From: Himantopus leucocephalus
Taxonomy: Eukaryota; Chordata; Aves; Charadriiformes; Recurvirostridae
NCBI GenBank assembly: GCA_003993805.1
Contig: RSEF01000014.1
Span: 5,537,776-5,601,775 of the forward strand
Reading direction: 5' to 3'
DNA: 64,000 nt
The notes under the pieces: generated by a model
What the model saw: only the letters and a program-made list of their open reading frames with translations
What the model was told of the DNA's origin: nothing
Database searches by the model: none
In this document: one piece after another, positions 49,701 through 62,360 of the stretch
Numbering within the stretch: position 1 is the stretch's first letter
How the letters are laid out: the number at the start of each line of letters is the position of its first letter
Program-made: the position numbers and the translations under genes

Positions 49701-52699
49701 AACAAGGTAGAAGAAACATGGTAAAAATATAAAGAAAGAGAAAATGATGGGGTGCGGGAAGGAGGGACAGAGAGACATGAAGACGTTCAAATGTACGAAG
49801 TACAGAAATACGGTTTTGCCTCTAGTTTTCCAGAGGACTGAAGGACGAGGGATGGGGGAAGGCACACAGCTATGTCAGAGCACCGGTTAGCAACCGTGCC
49901 ACGCTCGAGGTCAGCCGGGACAGAGAGACAAGAGGTAACAGAGGCAGCATCTGCCACATGCAAAACGCGACACCCAACGGCGCTGCCGACTGCGGGGCAG
50001 TCCGTTCAGACACAGCGCTCAGGCTCGACGTTCCGAGGGAACTCCTTTCTGAAGGCAAAGCAAAGCCGGTATTTCAACCACAAGTACAACATGCTTGTGA
50101 CTTCAGACTGAGGATGCCCTGAAGATCCCCACGTACCCACAACTTGAAGAAGGCTTTTATGTTATCATAGAAGTCTTATCTGAGAACTCAAGCTCTTGTG
50201 GGCCATCTGGGAATAACTTCTAGTCTCTTCTACATATCGGATTCAACATACTATTAAGTGCAGTCATTAAAGTAAAGCACTGGAAGTGTTTGTGCAGCCG
50301 TTGTATGGTAAGAGTCATCCAAAATAGGAGTGGGCTCAAAACTATGAAAGTTAAGCAGCCATCCACATCATAAGAAAAGTGAAAATACTCGTGTCAAAGA
50401 ACAACAGAGCTGGGGGAATCTGAGTCATCCCCAGAGAAGATCTAGTTTCTGGAAAGCATTGGCAGAAAAATTTCTAATAAACTCCATTTTATAATATCGA
50501 ATAACCATTTCTCAAAGTAACTGGAACTGTTATTGCACAGCTCTTGTTCCAACCTGTCTGCTTACTCTCCTCCTCTCTCCCACAGCGAGTCTGACTGCCC
50601 ACAACAGCCCCACTCTCCAGCTTTCCGGTATTCATCAAAGCAGCCAACTTAATTATCCTTTTTAATTACTCCTCTGAATCCTATGCTCCTTCTTTCATGC
50701 CTGAAGGAGGCTCTCACAGAACTCAAGGAGCAGAAAACCTTCTGGTTTCTCTTTCCAAGGAGTCTGACTAGCTTTACGGTCCTTCGCTACTCCTGTAAAG
50801 TCCTTCCTTGCAACACCATGGCAGATCTTGTCCCAAGCCCATGGAGTTTGCCAGCGAGCAGCCCAGGATCTCCCCGGAGCCTTCTCCTCCGGGGGGATGG
50901 AGGCTCATCCCACCCCAGCTCTGCACAGGTTTATAGCTTTCTCCAAGTTAAATTATTTCCTCCTGTAGGAAGCAGGAGAAGGCCATCAAAACGGCCTGTA
51001 ATCTAAATTTTCAAACTCCATCAGTTAGTATCTTCCTCCCTTAAAAAAAGGTTTGGAAAGGGTATGCAAGGGCCAAAAAAACCCAACGGCAGCGATGGGA
51101 ACAGACAAAGTAAACAAACCATCCTTGCGCAGCACAGGCGTGATACGTATTCTGCGTTTGCCAGCGAACAGTTTCATTTTCATTGTAAAACTTGCAGGAG
51201 AGTTACCGTGAGGGCAAAGTGCTGGATTAACCAATCTGGGGCTGACGTCCTTTGTTTATCCACAAAATAGACAGAGCAGAAGGAACAGAAGCGTGTGTTT
51301 CCTTACACTGCCCCATCAGTGCTTGTGAAGTTTGGGCTGAAAGGACAAACTCCAGAGGGAGCACCGCAATTTTCTTTTCGGCACGGTCCATTTGTTCCTT
51401 GGCCCTTCCGCGGAGGCTGCCAACAAAGATGCCAGACGGGACGACATTTCTGAGATGCGAGTGTTTATCTTCTCGGAGTGAAGCAAACAGCAACTCATTT
51501 CAGGAAAGCAATCCAGGAACTCACAATCGCTTCTCGCTCTAGCAAATGCAGACTGACAAGGCAAAAGGTGAAACAGCTTGATGGTCCCGTTAGAAACCTT
51601 TGAGTTTTCTGGCACCTGAATACCTGTCTAGCAAAGCCGCGCTGTAGAAACATAAAAGATGTCCATTTGGCAAGGAAAGGAAAGAAGCTGGAACATATGC
51701 CAAGATAATCTCAGTTGTTAGCTCCCGCCACAAAGGTCCGAGAGGTATGGAATTGCCCCTCCACCGCACAGCGTGGGCTGGATGGCTGGTGCCGGGAGGT
51801 CTATCTCAGAGGCGTGTGCAGGCTCGCCGGCGGACGGGCACCACAAGGGAGGCGGTGAGCACACGCACGGCTCACGCCGCAGGCAAAATTAAACCCAGCG
51901 ACAGTGCCGGGGTAAGGCAACACGGAGCATGACAGATAGCTCCCTTCTGTAAAGATCTGCAAGAACTGTGAACACTTTATTTTTTTGAACCTTCTGTTCA
52001 CCCTTAAATTTTCTTTCTTCTTAACCAAGCAGATAAACAGCTACCAAGAGTCACCTCTGCCTAAATGTGGCTGACCTCAGGGCAACACCAGTTTGCTTGT
52101 CCATCCTAGGCTGATACACGACAAAATGGCTCGTGACTCACTCTTTGTGGAAGAGGCCACATAGGAAGGGCAAATAAAATGTACATTTGCTGTAGCAGTG
52201 ACCATATTTGCGCCAGGCGGCAGCTCCCAGACGTTCATGGAGACTCAGGCGTGACCTTTTCCCTCTCTCAATCCCCTTTGCTCTTCAGAAACAAGAGCTT
52301 TACCCGAAGAGCAAGTGGAACGCAACAGAAACTAATATCCGCAATAATTACAGTAATGTGCAAAGAGTCGATGGGCTGTAGAAATCAGATACAACGAACT
52401 GGCCTAAATAAAAAGGTGCTCATTATCTGGAGAGGAAACGCCACTTATGAACAATAAGGTGATGCTGCACGGTGAAGACAAATGCCATTTCTCTACAGAG
52501 CTGTGATAGTCTCACCTACTGTCTTCATAAATGTACGTAAACAGCAAAGCAAAAACATCCTGTAGAACTGGCCTGGGATGCTATGTTCTTTTAAGAGCAT
52601 AAAGTCAGCCACGCAGAGTTCTGTAGCTATGCTTTCCCCAGCACGCACGAGGAACAGGTATGTACATATGCACATGTATACAGCTGGGCGAGGGAGGGG
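40740..52699. other. MAD1L1 intron, long stretch without recognised gene
   Basis: About 12 kb of upstream intron sequence. It contains the candidate element at 43050-43410 and a purine tract AGGGGG-A9-GGGGGGG near 49211-49232. No MAD1L1 exon, RNA gene or clear transposon was recognised. Older repeats may be present below what the eye can detect. Confidence 0.5.
43050..43410. promoter_or_regulatory. Candidate conserved noncoding element with octamer site
   Basis: The stretch has a perfect POU octamer ATTTGCAT (43083-43090), the 12-bp palindrome AATGCATGCATT (43190-43201), several ATTA cores and no recognised repeat. The base composition resembles vertebrate conserved noncoding elements. This is motif-based inference only. 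Confidence 0.25.
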
Positions 52700-52763
52700 A
52701 TTCCGACACTCTACTCCTCTCTGTGAGACCCCACCTGGAATATTGCGTCCAGCTCTGGAGCCC
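52700..52763 (+). mobile_element. CR1 LINE fragment, left of gap
   Basis: GTGAGACCCCACCTGGAATA then TTGCGTCCAGCTCTGGAGCCC translates to the CR1 ORF2 motif [14 protein letters not shown], plus strand. The rest of the element runs into the gap. Confidence 0.93.
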
Positions 52764-52863
52764 NNNNNNNNNNNNNNNNNNNNNNNNNNNNNNNNNNNNN
52801 NNNNNNNNNNNNNNNNNNNNNNNNNNNNNNNNNNNNNNNNNNNNNNNNNNNNNNNNNNNNNNN
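52764..52863. other. Assembly gap (100 N) between convergent CR1 pieces
   Basis: A plus-strand CR1 enters the gap from the left and a minus-strand CR1 enters from the right, so the 3' ends of both should lie in the missing sequence. The real size is unknown. Confidence 0.95.
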
Positions 52864-52915
52864 GGGGGAGGATGACCTCCCTCGCCCTGCTGGCCACACT
52901 CTGCTTTACGCACAA
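52864..52915 (-). mobile_element. CR1 LINE fragment (reverse), right of gap
   Basis: GATGACCTCCCTCGCCCTGC then TGGCCACACTCTGC is reverse-complement CR1. On the minus strand it encodes KQSVASRAREVILP, the ORF2 segment just before the [13 protein letters not shown] motif. The right limit is approximate. Confidence 0.88.
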
Positions 52916-55900
52916 ACAGGCTGTATTTCGGAGAGTGAAGGTGATGCTCGCCGCTCAGCCGAGCAAGCCGGTGTACAAAGGTCATCTCCCCCTTCACAAT
53001 CTGAAGGTCAAAGACTGAACACGGATCACAAGCGTATGCGTGGAGAAGGGAAATTCAAATTCAAGGTGTGAAAATATGACGAGGGGGCACTGCCGGAGGT
53101 ACAGCATGTGTTCAGAGCATGTCACGGACTGAAAGGTCAGCCAAGATGGTTGGGTTGGTCAGCAGGTAAAGGACCACAAGAGCAAAACACAGCCTGAGGC
53201 TGAAGGAACACAGATAATAACACAAAGAAAAACAGGTTTCAACATAAATAGTACTAGAAGCTGTTACTAGCTCCTTGATCAGGTCTGCGTGAAGAGATAC
53301 TTTTCCAAGGAAAGAACAGTTCTGCCGTAGTTTAGAAAGAATTATTCATCTGAGAGACACAGGAAAGGAAATAGTTCCACGTTACTGCAGAAGGAGAAAA
53401 CCCAAACCCAGCCACCCCACACCTGCCTCGCCAGGAACTCGTCTGGCAGATGGGCAGGGTCGCTCCATCCTCTGCCTCCCCCTTAACGCAGACGCACATC
53501 ACCCAGTCTGCCCAGTGCACTCTCCATAACGCAGTCTGCCTTTGCTCAGGAGATGACTTTCATTCCCCATTTATTGCAGAATCATTGTCTAGAGCACAGA
53601 AGAGAAGGTTTAGCAAAGGGATGGGGTTGATCCTTGCCTGTTGTGGCAATTAGACCTGCAATTAGAGCATCCTCTCCTCCTCTGTGCTCCTAGCTGCTCC
53701 GCTATCCTAATTTTCTACTAAGCATCTTTCATCGATGCGGTAATTTAACACTGCCACGTTCTCTCCATTACAGCAGGGCAGTCCCAAAATCCTTCGCATT
53801 TTTCGACAGCAAACGGGACCCCTGGCAATTCCCATCACACTTGGCTTCCAATTAACTGCTGAATATCAGGTCATTCGAATCATTCCCAGCAAGATCCCAG
53901 CAGTTCCCTGAGCGGTTCGGCTGCAAGGAGGACAAACTTCTGCTTTCATGTTAGGATGGGAAAACTGCACGGGAGCAGGACATCCCTCCGGGCTGTCTTT
54001 CCCCTAAAATCAACTACAGACCTTGCCCTTCAAAGCCCTTCGCTTAAAGGAAGAGTAAACTTCTCAAGAAAAAACCCCACGCACGGTAAATACAACAGAA
54101 ACTGTATCGAGGGATGAAAAAAGGTGCTGAAAAGCTGAAATAAAGGGTGATACAATTAAACACTTGATCCTGGAGTTTAGCTCTCCTCTTTAATTATTTC
54201 TAAGTATTAATACTGTAATGAAATCAATTCTCGGCTTCCAACAAGTGGCCCCCAGCTCCATTTTTCAAATTCCTCCCCATCAAGAGCACTTACTGAAAGC
54301 TTTTCCCTCCCTCCTAAAGATCTTGTTAGTTTGGCAGGAAATCGAAGTTCTTGTTGAGAAGTCCTCTGTCTAAAAAGATTCTCTAAAATGTAATACTAAT
54401 TCAGTAATTGCTGCACTATGTCCTCATCCCACACCATAGGATACTCCCCAAACCCCGTCAGAAACCTCCCCAGGGACTTCCACATGCCCTCTCTAACCTT
54501 TTTCCAACCCCTCTGCTTTCCCGCTTTCTGTCAGGAGAGTATTCATCGGAATTACTAAAAAGCGGTCGCTCTGGGAATTTCCAAAATTTACCCAGCACAG
54601 GGCATCTCTGCTAACTCCCCACAGACCTCACACCGGCACACTTCCAGGTGCTCTTTACCTTGAGCAGCTTCAAACCAGTACCACAACAGAAATGAGCTTC
54701 CTCTAAACATGCCTTAAAAGCAGAATAATTGGGTTTAATGTTCATTAAAAACCTAGGAAGTTAACGCCCCACAGCAAACTCTGGTGTTCCGGCTTGCAGC
54801 TGTGTTTGAGGAGATGCAAGTTTGAAAAAGAGGAATAGTAGCGATTTCTTCATAGGTCGAACAGTTTCCCTTCCTTCTGCCAGCAACAGCCAATTCACCA
54901 AAACAATATGCCTCCTCCTATTGCATAAGGAACTAAAAAGAAGACATGTTTTATGATCTTAACCCCAAACTACAGCTAATCCCATGAAAATCTGCTACGG
55001 GGAAGTACAGGATGGCACCTTTGCAAAATGCCATCCCTAAGGCAGAGCTCCTCTCCAGTCCTCCCACCAGCTCCTCCCTTCCCTCGGCGTACAGCCAACG
55101 TTCCACCTGGCTGGCGAGCAGCTCCAAGCCAAGGGAAAGCTTCTTTCCCCGGCGTTCGCACACCAGAGGGCTACCAGAGCGCTTTAGAAACAGCAGGAAT
55201 GTTAACTGGGCTCCTCCAGGACTTCTGGGTTAATCTTAAGGAAAGACCTGAGAAGTGTTCATGGAAGTACCATCGTCATCCTCATCGTGATGAGGCAGGG
55301 CTCCACGGGCAGCCCGCGCCTTCGGATATCTGCCCGCTGAGGAGTAGGAGAGGGATTCCCCGCTGTGCATTGGAAGCAACTGAAAAGTAAATATATATAG
55401 CGCCAAAAAAAATTTAAAAAGCCCCATACATATAAAGTGGGGCCCTACTCCTGCTGATGCGCGTTAGCCCCTCCTCAAACATCCATCCACACAACTCACC
55501 ACCGGCTTTCTAATTAGTTGAAGAAAAGAAAAATCAATAAGAAAGAAATTAAAGTTACAAATCTAACTGAAGTCAGTCACACACCCAGGGAAAATCTGTT
55601 CCCGGGGTAAAGTTTATCTCGTGTCATAATTTTATTGAAATCCTATATCTTCCTATTGACTTTTATCGTTTCGAGCTGGATGCCAGAGTTATCATTATTA
55701 GAGTCTCGGTGTTGCTCGCAGGCCCGAGGTTTGGTTGGGTTTTTTTTTTTCCTTTTATAAACAAGCTGTAATTGTCTGGTTTATTGATCAATAAATCTTT
55801 CAACTGCCTCTCTTCACCCGGCTTCTGTGCTGGTAAGTCTCCTGCGCCATTCTCTGAAAGAAAATATAGGGTTGTTGTTTTTTAAAGAACAGATTGTTTT

Positions 55901-56734
55901 GTCATTAGCAATGAAAGAGCAGGAATTGTGCCGGTCCCTTCCGATAATGGCTTTTTAATGACAGATTCTAGTCACAGTAAAATCTGCTTTATTTCCACAC
56001 GAATGAACTTCAACTATTAATCCACAACCCAACCGCACAGCTCACTTGCTCTCTCACTTCTGCGCGGGTTACAGCCTGGCAGAGGAGACAGAACTGTACA
56101 GTGGAATCGTAATGATATTTCCCACTCGGCGCTTTTTCGCTGGTACAGAAATATTCCTGTTCCTAGCGGTAGATGAGCTTGCTTTTTTTTTTTTTAATTA
56201 ATGATAATTTTTGGAGAATGTTAATAGACTGCTTCATTATAGGAAATCAGTGGCAAGATTTCCCCCTCCTCTTCCTCTCCAGACTCCTAACTCCAAATTA
56301 GTCGTAATAAGAGAAAATTTCAAGACTGAAGAAAGAATGTGGAGCTTCAACATCAAACAGATGCTATTTGCAATCAGGTATAATTTAGCTAACTATTCCT
56401 TGTAAAAACACAAATAAAAGAGAAAGATGACTGTGTAACAGAGGTCTGTGTTCTCTTGCTTTAAGCTATACAAATACGCACAGAGAAGGGAGACGGTAAC
56501 CGGGGTTTGCCCAGATGTTTAATGTTAGGGCAATGAGCAGTGTGAGGTGGGGGAACATAAGCCAAAATATAGTCAGAAATAACCCAAGAGCACTTGAATG
56601 TCTTAGACTGTGTCAGGACCTTTTGACAAAATATATCCTTAGGATACTTCAAAAATGAGTCCCAGTAATCTCTGGTCCACGAACAACGATCTTTGATGAA
56701 CTCATGAACAGCAGGACAGGCCCTGAACACGGGA
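52916..56734. other. MAD1L1 intron with a candidate conserved element
   Basis: Upstream intron with the candidate element at 55500-56010 and poly-T runs near 55739 and 56184. I see no gene or named repeat. Confidence 0.5.
55500..56010. promoter_or_regulatory. Candidate conserved noncoding element with ONECUT-like palindrome
   Basis: The stretch contains the 16-bp perfect palindrome TTTATTGATCAATAAA (55780-55795), which joins two inverted TATTGAT-type sites of the ONECUT/CUX kind. Also present are CTAATTAG near 55510, ATTTTATTGAAAT near 55629, and repeated ATTAG/ATTA cores near 55908. No transposon is recognised. Enhancer function is inferred from motif clustering alone. Confidence 0.33.
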
Positions 56735-57030
56735 GAGAGGAGCAGAGCCAGTCTTTTAAAAGAAGGATGGATGAGAAGATACAGACTCAGGCAATTATAA
56801 ATCACTTCAACATTTTGCTATCTCATAAAATACTTGAAGAAAACATTAACAATCAAATTGCAAGCAGCTAGAGAAGAATTAGGGACAAGAAACAATCAAC
56901 TGAGCCTTAATATGAATAATATCAAACCAGTCTAATTTCCTTCTTTGACAGGTCACTTGTCTACTGAATAAAGGCAAACAATAAATGTGATAAATCTCAA
57001 CTTCGGTGATGTGTTTATCAAAGAGGAGGA
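56735..57030 (+). mobile_element. Ancient CR1-type LINE ORF2 fragment
   Basis: The region has the ordered blocks GGCAATTATAAATCACTTC, AAAATACTTGAAGAAAAC, ATCAAACCAGTCTAATTTCC and TTCTTTGACAGGTCACTTG, then AATGTGATAAATCTCAACTT. These match an old CR1 reverse-transcriptase region on the plus strand, the part that normally reads like TNLISFFD followed by DVIYLDF. It is too degraded for an open frame. The left part of the match (before 56770) is weak. Confidence 0.72.
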
Positions 57031-57339
57031 TTACAATTCAACAACATCTCTGTAATTTAGAGAAATGAATTTGTATCAGGGCGATGAGACTGACGAAAGC
57101 AGAGCACGGAGCCCCGCGCGTGGCGCAGCCCCACAGACACCCACGGCCGTTGGCATCCGCCCCTTCCCGAAGCACTGTCTGCACCTCCCTCGCAGGACAC
57201 GTGTGTCCCGCTTCCCACCCCTCGGGATGTGGGCAGCTGCCCTACGCACCACGGGAAAGCAGGAGCCGGGGAGGGCACAGGGGGCTACTGACCATTAACA
57301 GGTCCTGCCCCGGTCTTATGGCTGGTGGAATTGATAAGG

Positions 57340-57602
57340 GGTTCTTTAAATGGGTTCAAGTTAAGCCAGGCGAGGTTTAGGTTGGATATTAGGAAAAATT
57401 TTTTCACTGAAAGGGTTATCCAACATTGGAATCGGCTGCCCAGGGAGGGGGTGGATTCGCCATCCCTGGAGGTGTTTAAAAAAAGGGCAGAGGTGGTACT
57501 TGGGGATATGGTTTAGAAGTGGTTTTGTCAGGTTAGGATAATGGTTGGACTTGATGATCTGAAAGGTCCCTTCCAACCTCAACCATTCTATGATTCCATG
57601 AT
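57340..57602 (+). mobile_element. CR1 LINE 3' fragment with ORF2 C-terminus
   Basis: The open frame carries the end of CR1 ORF2: [32 protein letters not shown] and VVLGDMV. It is followed by GGACTTGATGATCTGAAAGG, CCCTTCCAACC and an ATTCTATGATTCCATGATTG tail. The plus-oriented, 5'-truncated copy is close to consensus and so relatively young. The short open frame is a transposon remnant, not a host gene. Confidence 0.95.
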
Positions 57603-60600
57603 TGAGCCACTGCTAAGCCTTACTTCGTAATCAGGCTCCTCTCTTCAACAACTACGTTCACATCCCATTGTCTTACAGAAAACGCGGGGGGAAGTCAAAA
57701 CAAAGTGACAGCAAGAGGCAATAAACAGGGGCCCGAAGGCAGAGCTGTGGCTAAAGGCGCATTCGGGCAGACTTCGCTATTACAGGAACGCATCTACGGG
57801 AGCTACACTCCCTCAGCTCCCGACCCTCTTGGGGCACTGCTAACAAGAGCTAATCCACTCTTCCAGAACAGACAAAAAACCCGAGAGTTCTGTGCCAAAC
57901 AAAACCAGCAAAAATTAAATTACCAGAAACTTTTCAAATCTTCCTTGTCTACAGCAGCATCCACTATCACCAGAGGGCAAATGGTTCCCCTTTCTCTTAC
58001 CACCCTTAGCTTTTATACTAATCATCTTTAAACCAAAATTCTCTATTCTCAAACCTCCAAATAGCTTCCTTCTCAGCTACAGCCCTTTCCCAGCGTTTCT
58101 CTCTGTGGCTGACCTATTTTCACATTACTTTGCAAATTAGAACTGACTGCAGACACATATGTATACACACACCATTGACTTTCTACTCAAGACTTCAATT
58201 AAAACAGCATTTACAAAAAAGCCCGTTAACTCCATAAAAATAAAAACATCCAGCAGATTTCACTACCCTTGCACTGACAAGAAGAATGCCAGAGAATGGT
58301 TTTTCAAAATATTCTTACCTCTCCAATGTGACTTTCTATATATCAACCCTCTACTTGAATTTTTGCCCCTCGAGCCAATATAAGGCTATCGCAGGAGTCT
58401 AAAGATGGATTTAACCTGTAAAGAAGCCCCTCAGATGCACTGCGCGCCCTACAACCAAGGCTTCTCCCACAAAAATAAAATATTTATTCTTTATAAGTCC
58501 AAGTACCTCCATCCCTGTCTAACCTCAACAGGCGGAAGAGAGGTGAGAAAGATTGATGCACTCAGTAACCACAAGCACACAGCAAACCGGGAATTAAGTA
58601 TCCCTCTCTCTCCCATCATTTCTCTACAACTGATGGTTTTCAACACTTTCTCTGATACTCTTATAGCGGAGCATTTTCTTGCCAGGAAAGGTACGGTATC
58701 ATTAAGGTTGGAAGTCTGAAGAAAGCCACAAGGTGAAACTGCGGTGAGAAGAGGACACAACCAGGCAGAGAGCCCGAGAGAGGTGATCAAAGGCTAATTT
58801 TAGGTGCCAGAACAAGAGACACTCTTAGTTCCCAACCATCGTTTCTCAAATTCTGGAGAGATTCTGCAACCTGACTGCTCTTTTGGCAAACATTCAGCAG
58901 GCAGCTTTAATTCACACTTACAAATACCTGTGTATCTTATATACTCACACATTCCGTAACATTCCCCCCAGATTTATAGTTCTTCCTTTCTAGCTCTTGT
59001 CCCTCGCCTCCAACGCCTCTCTGCAGAGGGCTCAGCTTGCCTCATAGCCTGGCAATGGACCAGAGCAAATAAATCCACTGTAACTCTTTTAATCTGTCTC
59101 TGATAAATCCTCTGCTTACTATCCTTAGGAAAATTGTGCACGGTCTCTAAAAGCCTCATTTTGCTTATAGCACATCCATATGCCAGCTGACAAGCAGTCA
59201 TACAACTGACACTGCAGCAAACTAAATATTATCTGACTAAAATACCCCTGGGGTCCTCTTGCTTCACAGCGAGTTTAACATGTTTAGTTATGTTTCCTAA
59301 CCTCCCGCTGCCGTGAAATAATTTTATGATTTTTCTTCATTTAACTCCCTTCTACTGGAACGCTCGCCACTGCCTCTCTCTAGCTCAAGCTTGTTTTTTT
59401 CTATCGCGGCGTATTTCTCATCTCTTCATTCAGAAAAACCTCCTCTTTCTCCCGTTTCTCTCAGCCCCGCTGCTCAAGCGCTGGCAATCTTGCACAAGCG
59501 CGAAGCTGCCTTATTCACCTGCCTCAGCACAGGGCCGCTCGCCGTCCGACACCGTGCGCACTGCTCACATCTGAAAACCAGACATTTCTTTAAAAAAAAA
59601 AATAAAAATTAATGCCATACCTTCTTCAACCTAGGCACTAGATCACCATTGCTGGCAGAGGGAGGGCATACAACTGACAAGGAAATGCATTCATCCTTAC
59701 TTACTGGCAGTAGAAAAATTAATATTTTATTCATCTATTAAAAAAAAGGGGGGGGGGGGGGNAGAAAAAGACTTATTCAGCCCTGAAAAGGTAGTTTTTG
59801 TGAGGGTGCATCAGATTCTTCTATTCTGCCAGAGTCTACAGCACATAAAAATTCAGCGCTACCTTCACTCCGTACCCTTGGACTTCTTTTTCCTCCTGCC
59901 TACTACGTAACCCAGATATTGGCCTCTAAATCTCTTAACAGCCAGTTTCCTGCAGTTTCAACCGCTTAAATATCATTAACTTGGGAGAAAAGTAAACTGA
60001 ACTGTGCTGTAAGCTGGTGCAGTTATCTCTGCAGAAATAAAGGAGGAGGAATCGCAGGACCATCCGCGCTGTGCTCCTGCGGTGTTCAGGCTAAACCAGA
60101 ACGGAGGCAGGAGGGCAAATCTCTCACATCAGATTTTGAGGACAGCGAAATCAGAGAGCTGAGTTCATCCGATCAGCTCAACACAGCACATTCCATTGAA
60201 CTTGAGAAGTAATTTCTTGGTCCCCTTATGATGTGTCAACAGCTCCAGAAATGTGGCAGCTGTGGCTCTTTGAAAAAGGCAAAGAAAAAGGGCTTTTAGC
60301 TAAAGCTTCAGAATATATATCAGATGACTGCTTTGTTAGAAAATATTAATAATTTCCCATATTTTACTTAATTCATGAATCATTCCCTCTATTGCCTCCA
60401 GGGTATAAAGGATCAGCGACTTCAATAAGAGTTTCAGAAATTATACATCAAGTTATCTCCTGGCTGCCCCATGGCATACCTGTGCTGCCCTTAAAGCCTT
60501 CTCGCGCTCGCCGACGCATCCTTAGGAAGAGGACACAGCACGAGAAGACTGAAAAGTCTGGCTGCGGATCTGCTGCAGCAGGAGCGTCTCAGGCGAGCGA

Positions 60601-60754
60601 GTTGAGTAACGCGCACCTTACCACAGGTGAAGCCGACAGACGCCCACAGCACCTACACCGCAAATCATCACCTCGTCTCTCATCGAATTTGGAAGCCATA
60701 GGGGCGACAAACTTTTTAGCAGGGCCTGTTGCGATAGCACCAGGGCTAACGGCT
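57603..60754. other. MAD1L1 intron, nothing recognised except a G-run
   Basis: Intron sequence between two CR1 3' fragments. The only notable item is the A/G homopolymer at 59740-59762. No gene or RNA was recognised. Confidence 0.5.
59740..59762 (+). repeat. Homopolymer A8-G14 with one ambiguous base
   Basis: A run of A (59740-59747) passes into 14 G (59748-59761) and then a single N at 59762. The length is likely to be misread by sequencing, which explains the N. Confidence 0.9.
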
Positions 60755-61003
60755 TTAAACTGCAAGAGGGGAGATTTAGACTAGATACAAGGAAGAAATG
60801 TTTTTATGCTGAGGGTGGTGAAACCCTGGCCCCGGTTGCCCAGAGAGGTGGTGGATGCCCCATCCCTGGAAACATTCTGGGCCAGGTCGGACGGGGCTCT
60901 GAGCAACCTGGTCTGGTTGAAGATGTCCCTGCTCGTGGCAGGCGGGTGGCCTAGAAGACCTTTAAAAGTTCCTTCCAACCCAAACTATTCTATGATTCCA
61001 TGA
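60755..61003 (+). mobile_element. CR1 LINE 3' fragment
   Basis: The region from CAAGAGGGGAGATTTAGAC through TGCCCAGAGAGGTGGTGGAT, CCATCCCTGGAAACATTC, GGTCGGACGGGGCTCTGAGC and TTCCTTCCAACCC to the tail ATTCTATGATTCCATGA is a plus-strand CR1. It contains the ORF2 end (LPREVVDAPSLETF). Both ends are sharp and the copy is fairly young. Confidence 0.95.
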
Positions 61004-61929
61004 ATGCATCTCTACAAAAGGCCTTTCTGCCCTCTGCACGTTGGGGTGAAAATGTTTTCACTGATCTCTAACAGCTGTTGGGAACTTCCTTCAATTTCTG
61101 TCCCATAACTACTGCCCAGAAGCCCACAGTATTCGTCGATCCACCCTGATGCAGAACACAGAGGGTAAAACCCCCGAAGAGCCCACAGCTACACCACCAC
61201 ATCCCGTACCTGCCCACCACTGATGCTCAAGTTGTTGACCAAAACCCATGAAGCAATTTGTTAAGTACAGGAGGCACAGTGTGCAACTTCCATACTACCT
61301 AAGCCATCTATAAGGCAAAAGAATACACAAAAATATTCTTCTTGAAATAATAATAACCATAAAGGGTCATTTCCCACCCAAACCTTGCTCCCAACAGTAA
61401 GTCTGGGCTAGCTTAAAGGACGGCTTATTTAATCACACCCAGTAAGTTATCAGTTTATTCTCTCAACCCAGAGCACAGTTCAGACAACGCCCTCACAACA
61501 CATCTCATTAGCTTAATCAAGAGCCACCTTCAGGGTTTGCTCTCAGACAGCAAGTGAACACCACGAAGCTCGGCTACTCTTTAACCTTGTGAACTGCACT
61601 TCTGAAAGAGTTTCCTGCATTTACAAAAGAAAATGTGCCACATCGGCGCTCTGAATTGCAGCTTCTGGAGCAGAGGTTTGTCACATACTGGCACTCAAAT
61701 GCCATATGAACGTCCCACAAACAGTGCTCTTCCATTAACCCCTCTGTGCCCGGGGTCCCCTTCCTCTTGAGACCCAAACACGGTGAAGAACAAAATCGGA
61801 CGCTTCAGAGCCAGGTACAAGGACTGTCTCAGGCAGGTAGAAGATTAGGGTGCTTTACCACCATTCCAGTCTTATCTTCACTTTGGGCTTCCCAAGTCCA
61901 AAACATAACATCTAATAAATACTTCTGAA
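61004..61929. other. MAD1L1 intron, nothing recognised
   Basis: Intron sequence between a young and an ancient CR1. No gene or repeat was recognised. Confidence 0.5.
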
Positions 61930-62360
61930 AAACAAGCTCTCACTGACAACTTCTTCGGCTATTTTTCTTGATCATATAAATATCCAGTCTCTTTTTGAAC
62001 CCTGAGAAATTCCTGACCTTGCCAGTTTTCTGATGGTAATGAATCCCATTGCTTCTTTCATTGCTTGAAAATGTATTTTCTTTTATCAGTTTTTAATTTG
62101 CCACCTTTCAGCTTCATTGAACACCTTTGTTCTTGCATTGCACAGACAGGGAAAACAACAGCTCCCGAGCAACTTCTCTAAACCACTAATCATTAGACTC
62201 TGCACTTTCAACTTGTCACTCCTTATTCAACTACTTTTTAAGGTAAACAGGTCCAATCTTCACAGTTTTCCAGCAGAACTGCTTTCCTGGTCTTTTGCGC
62301 TCTCATCACCCGTTTCTGACTGCTGTTCTCCTCCTGCAGCATCCTCAGCTGGAGTGGGTT
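61930..62360 (-). mobile_element. Ancient CR1-type LINE fragment (reverse orientation)
   Basis: Old CR1 landmarks in reverse complement run in order: ATATCCAGTCTCTTTTTGAA, ATGAATCCCATTGCTTC, GAAAATGTATTTTCTTTTAT, ATTTGCCACCTTTCAGCTTC and TTGTTCTTGCATTG. The first part resembles the region at 8060-8250, so both may be copies of the same ancient CR1 family. It is heavily diverged. Confidence 0.68.

Noticed and set aside
57325..57516. 63-codon frame with [13 protein letters not shown] and PREGVDSP motifs as a small gene
   Set aside because: It is the C-terminal end of CR1 ORF2 within a truncated element.
60392..60784. 130-codon plus-strand frame with a basic stretch
   Set aside because: It has no recognised domain and its end runs into a CR1 fragment. 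Treated as chance.
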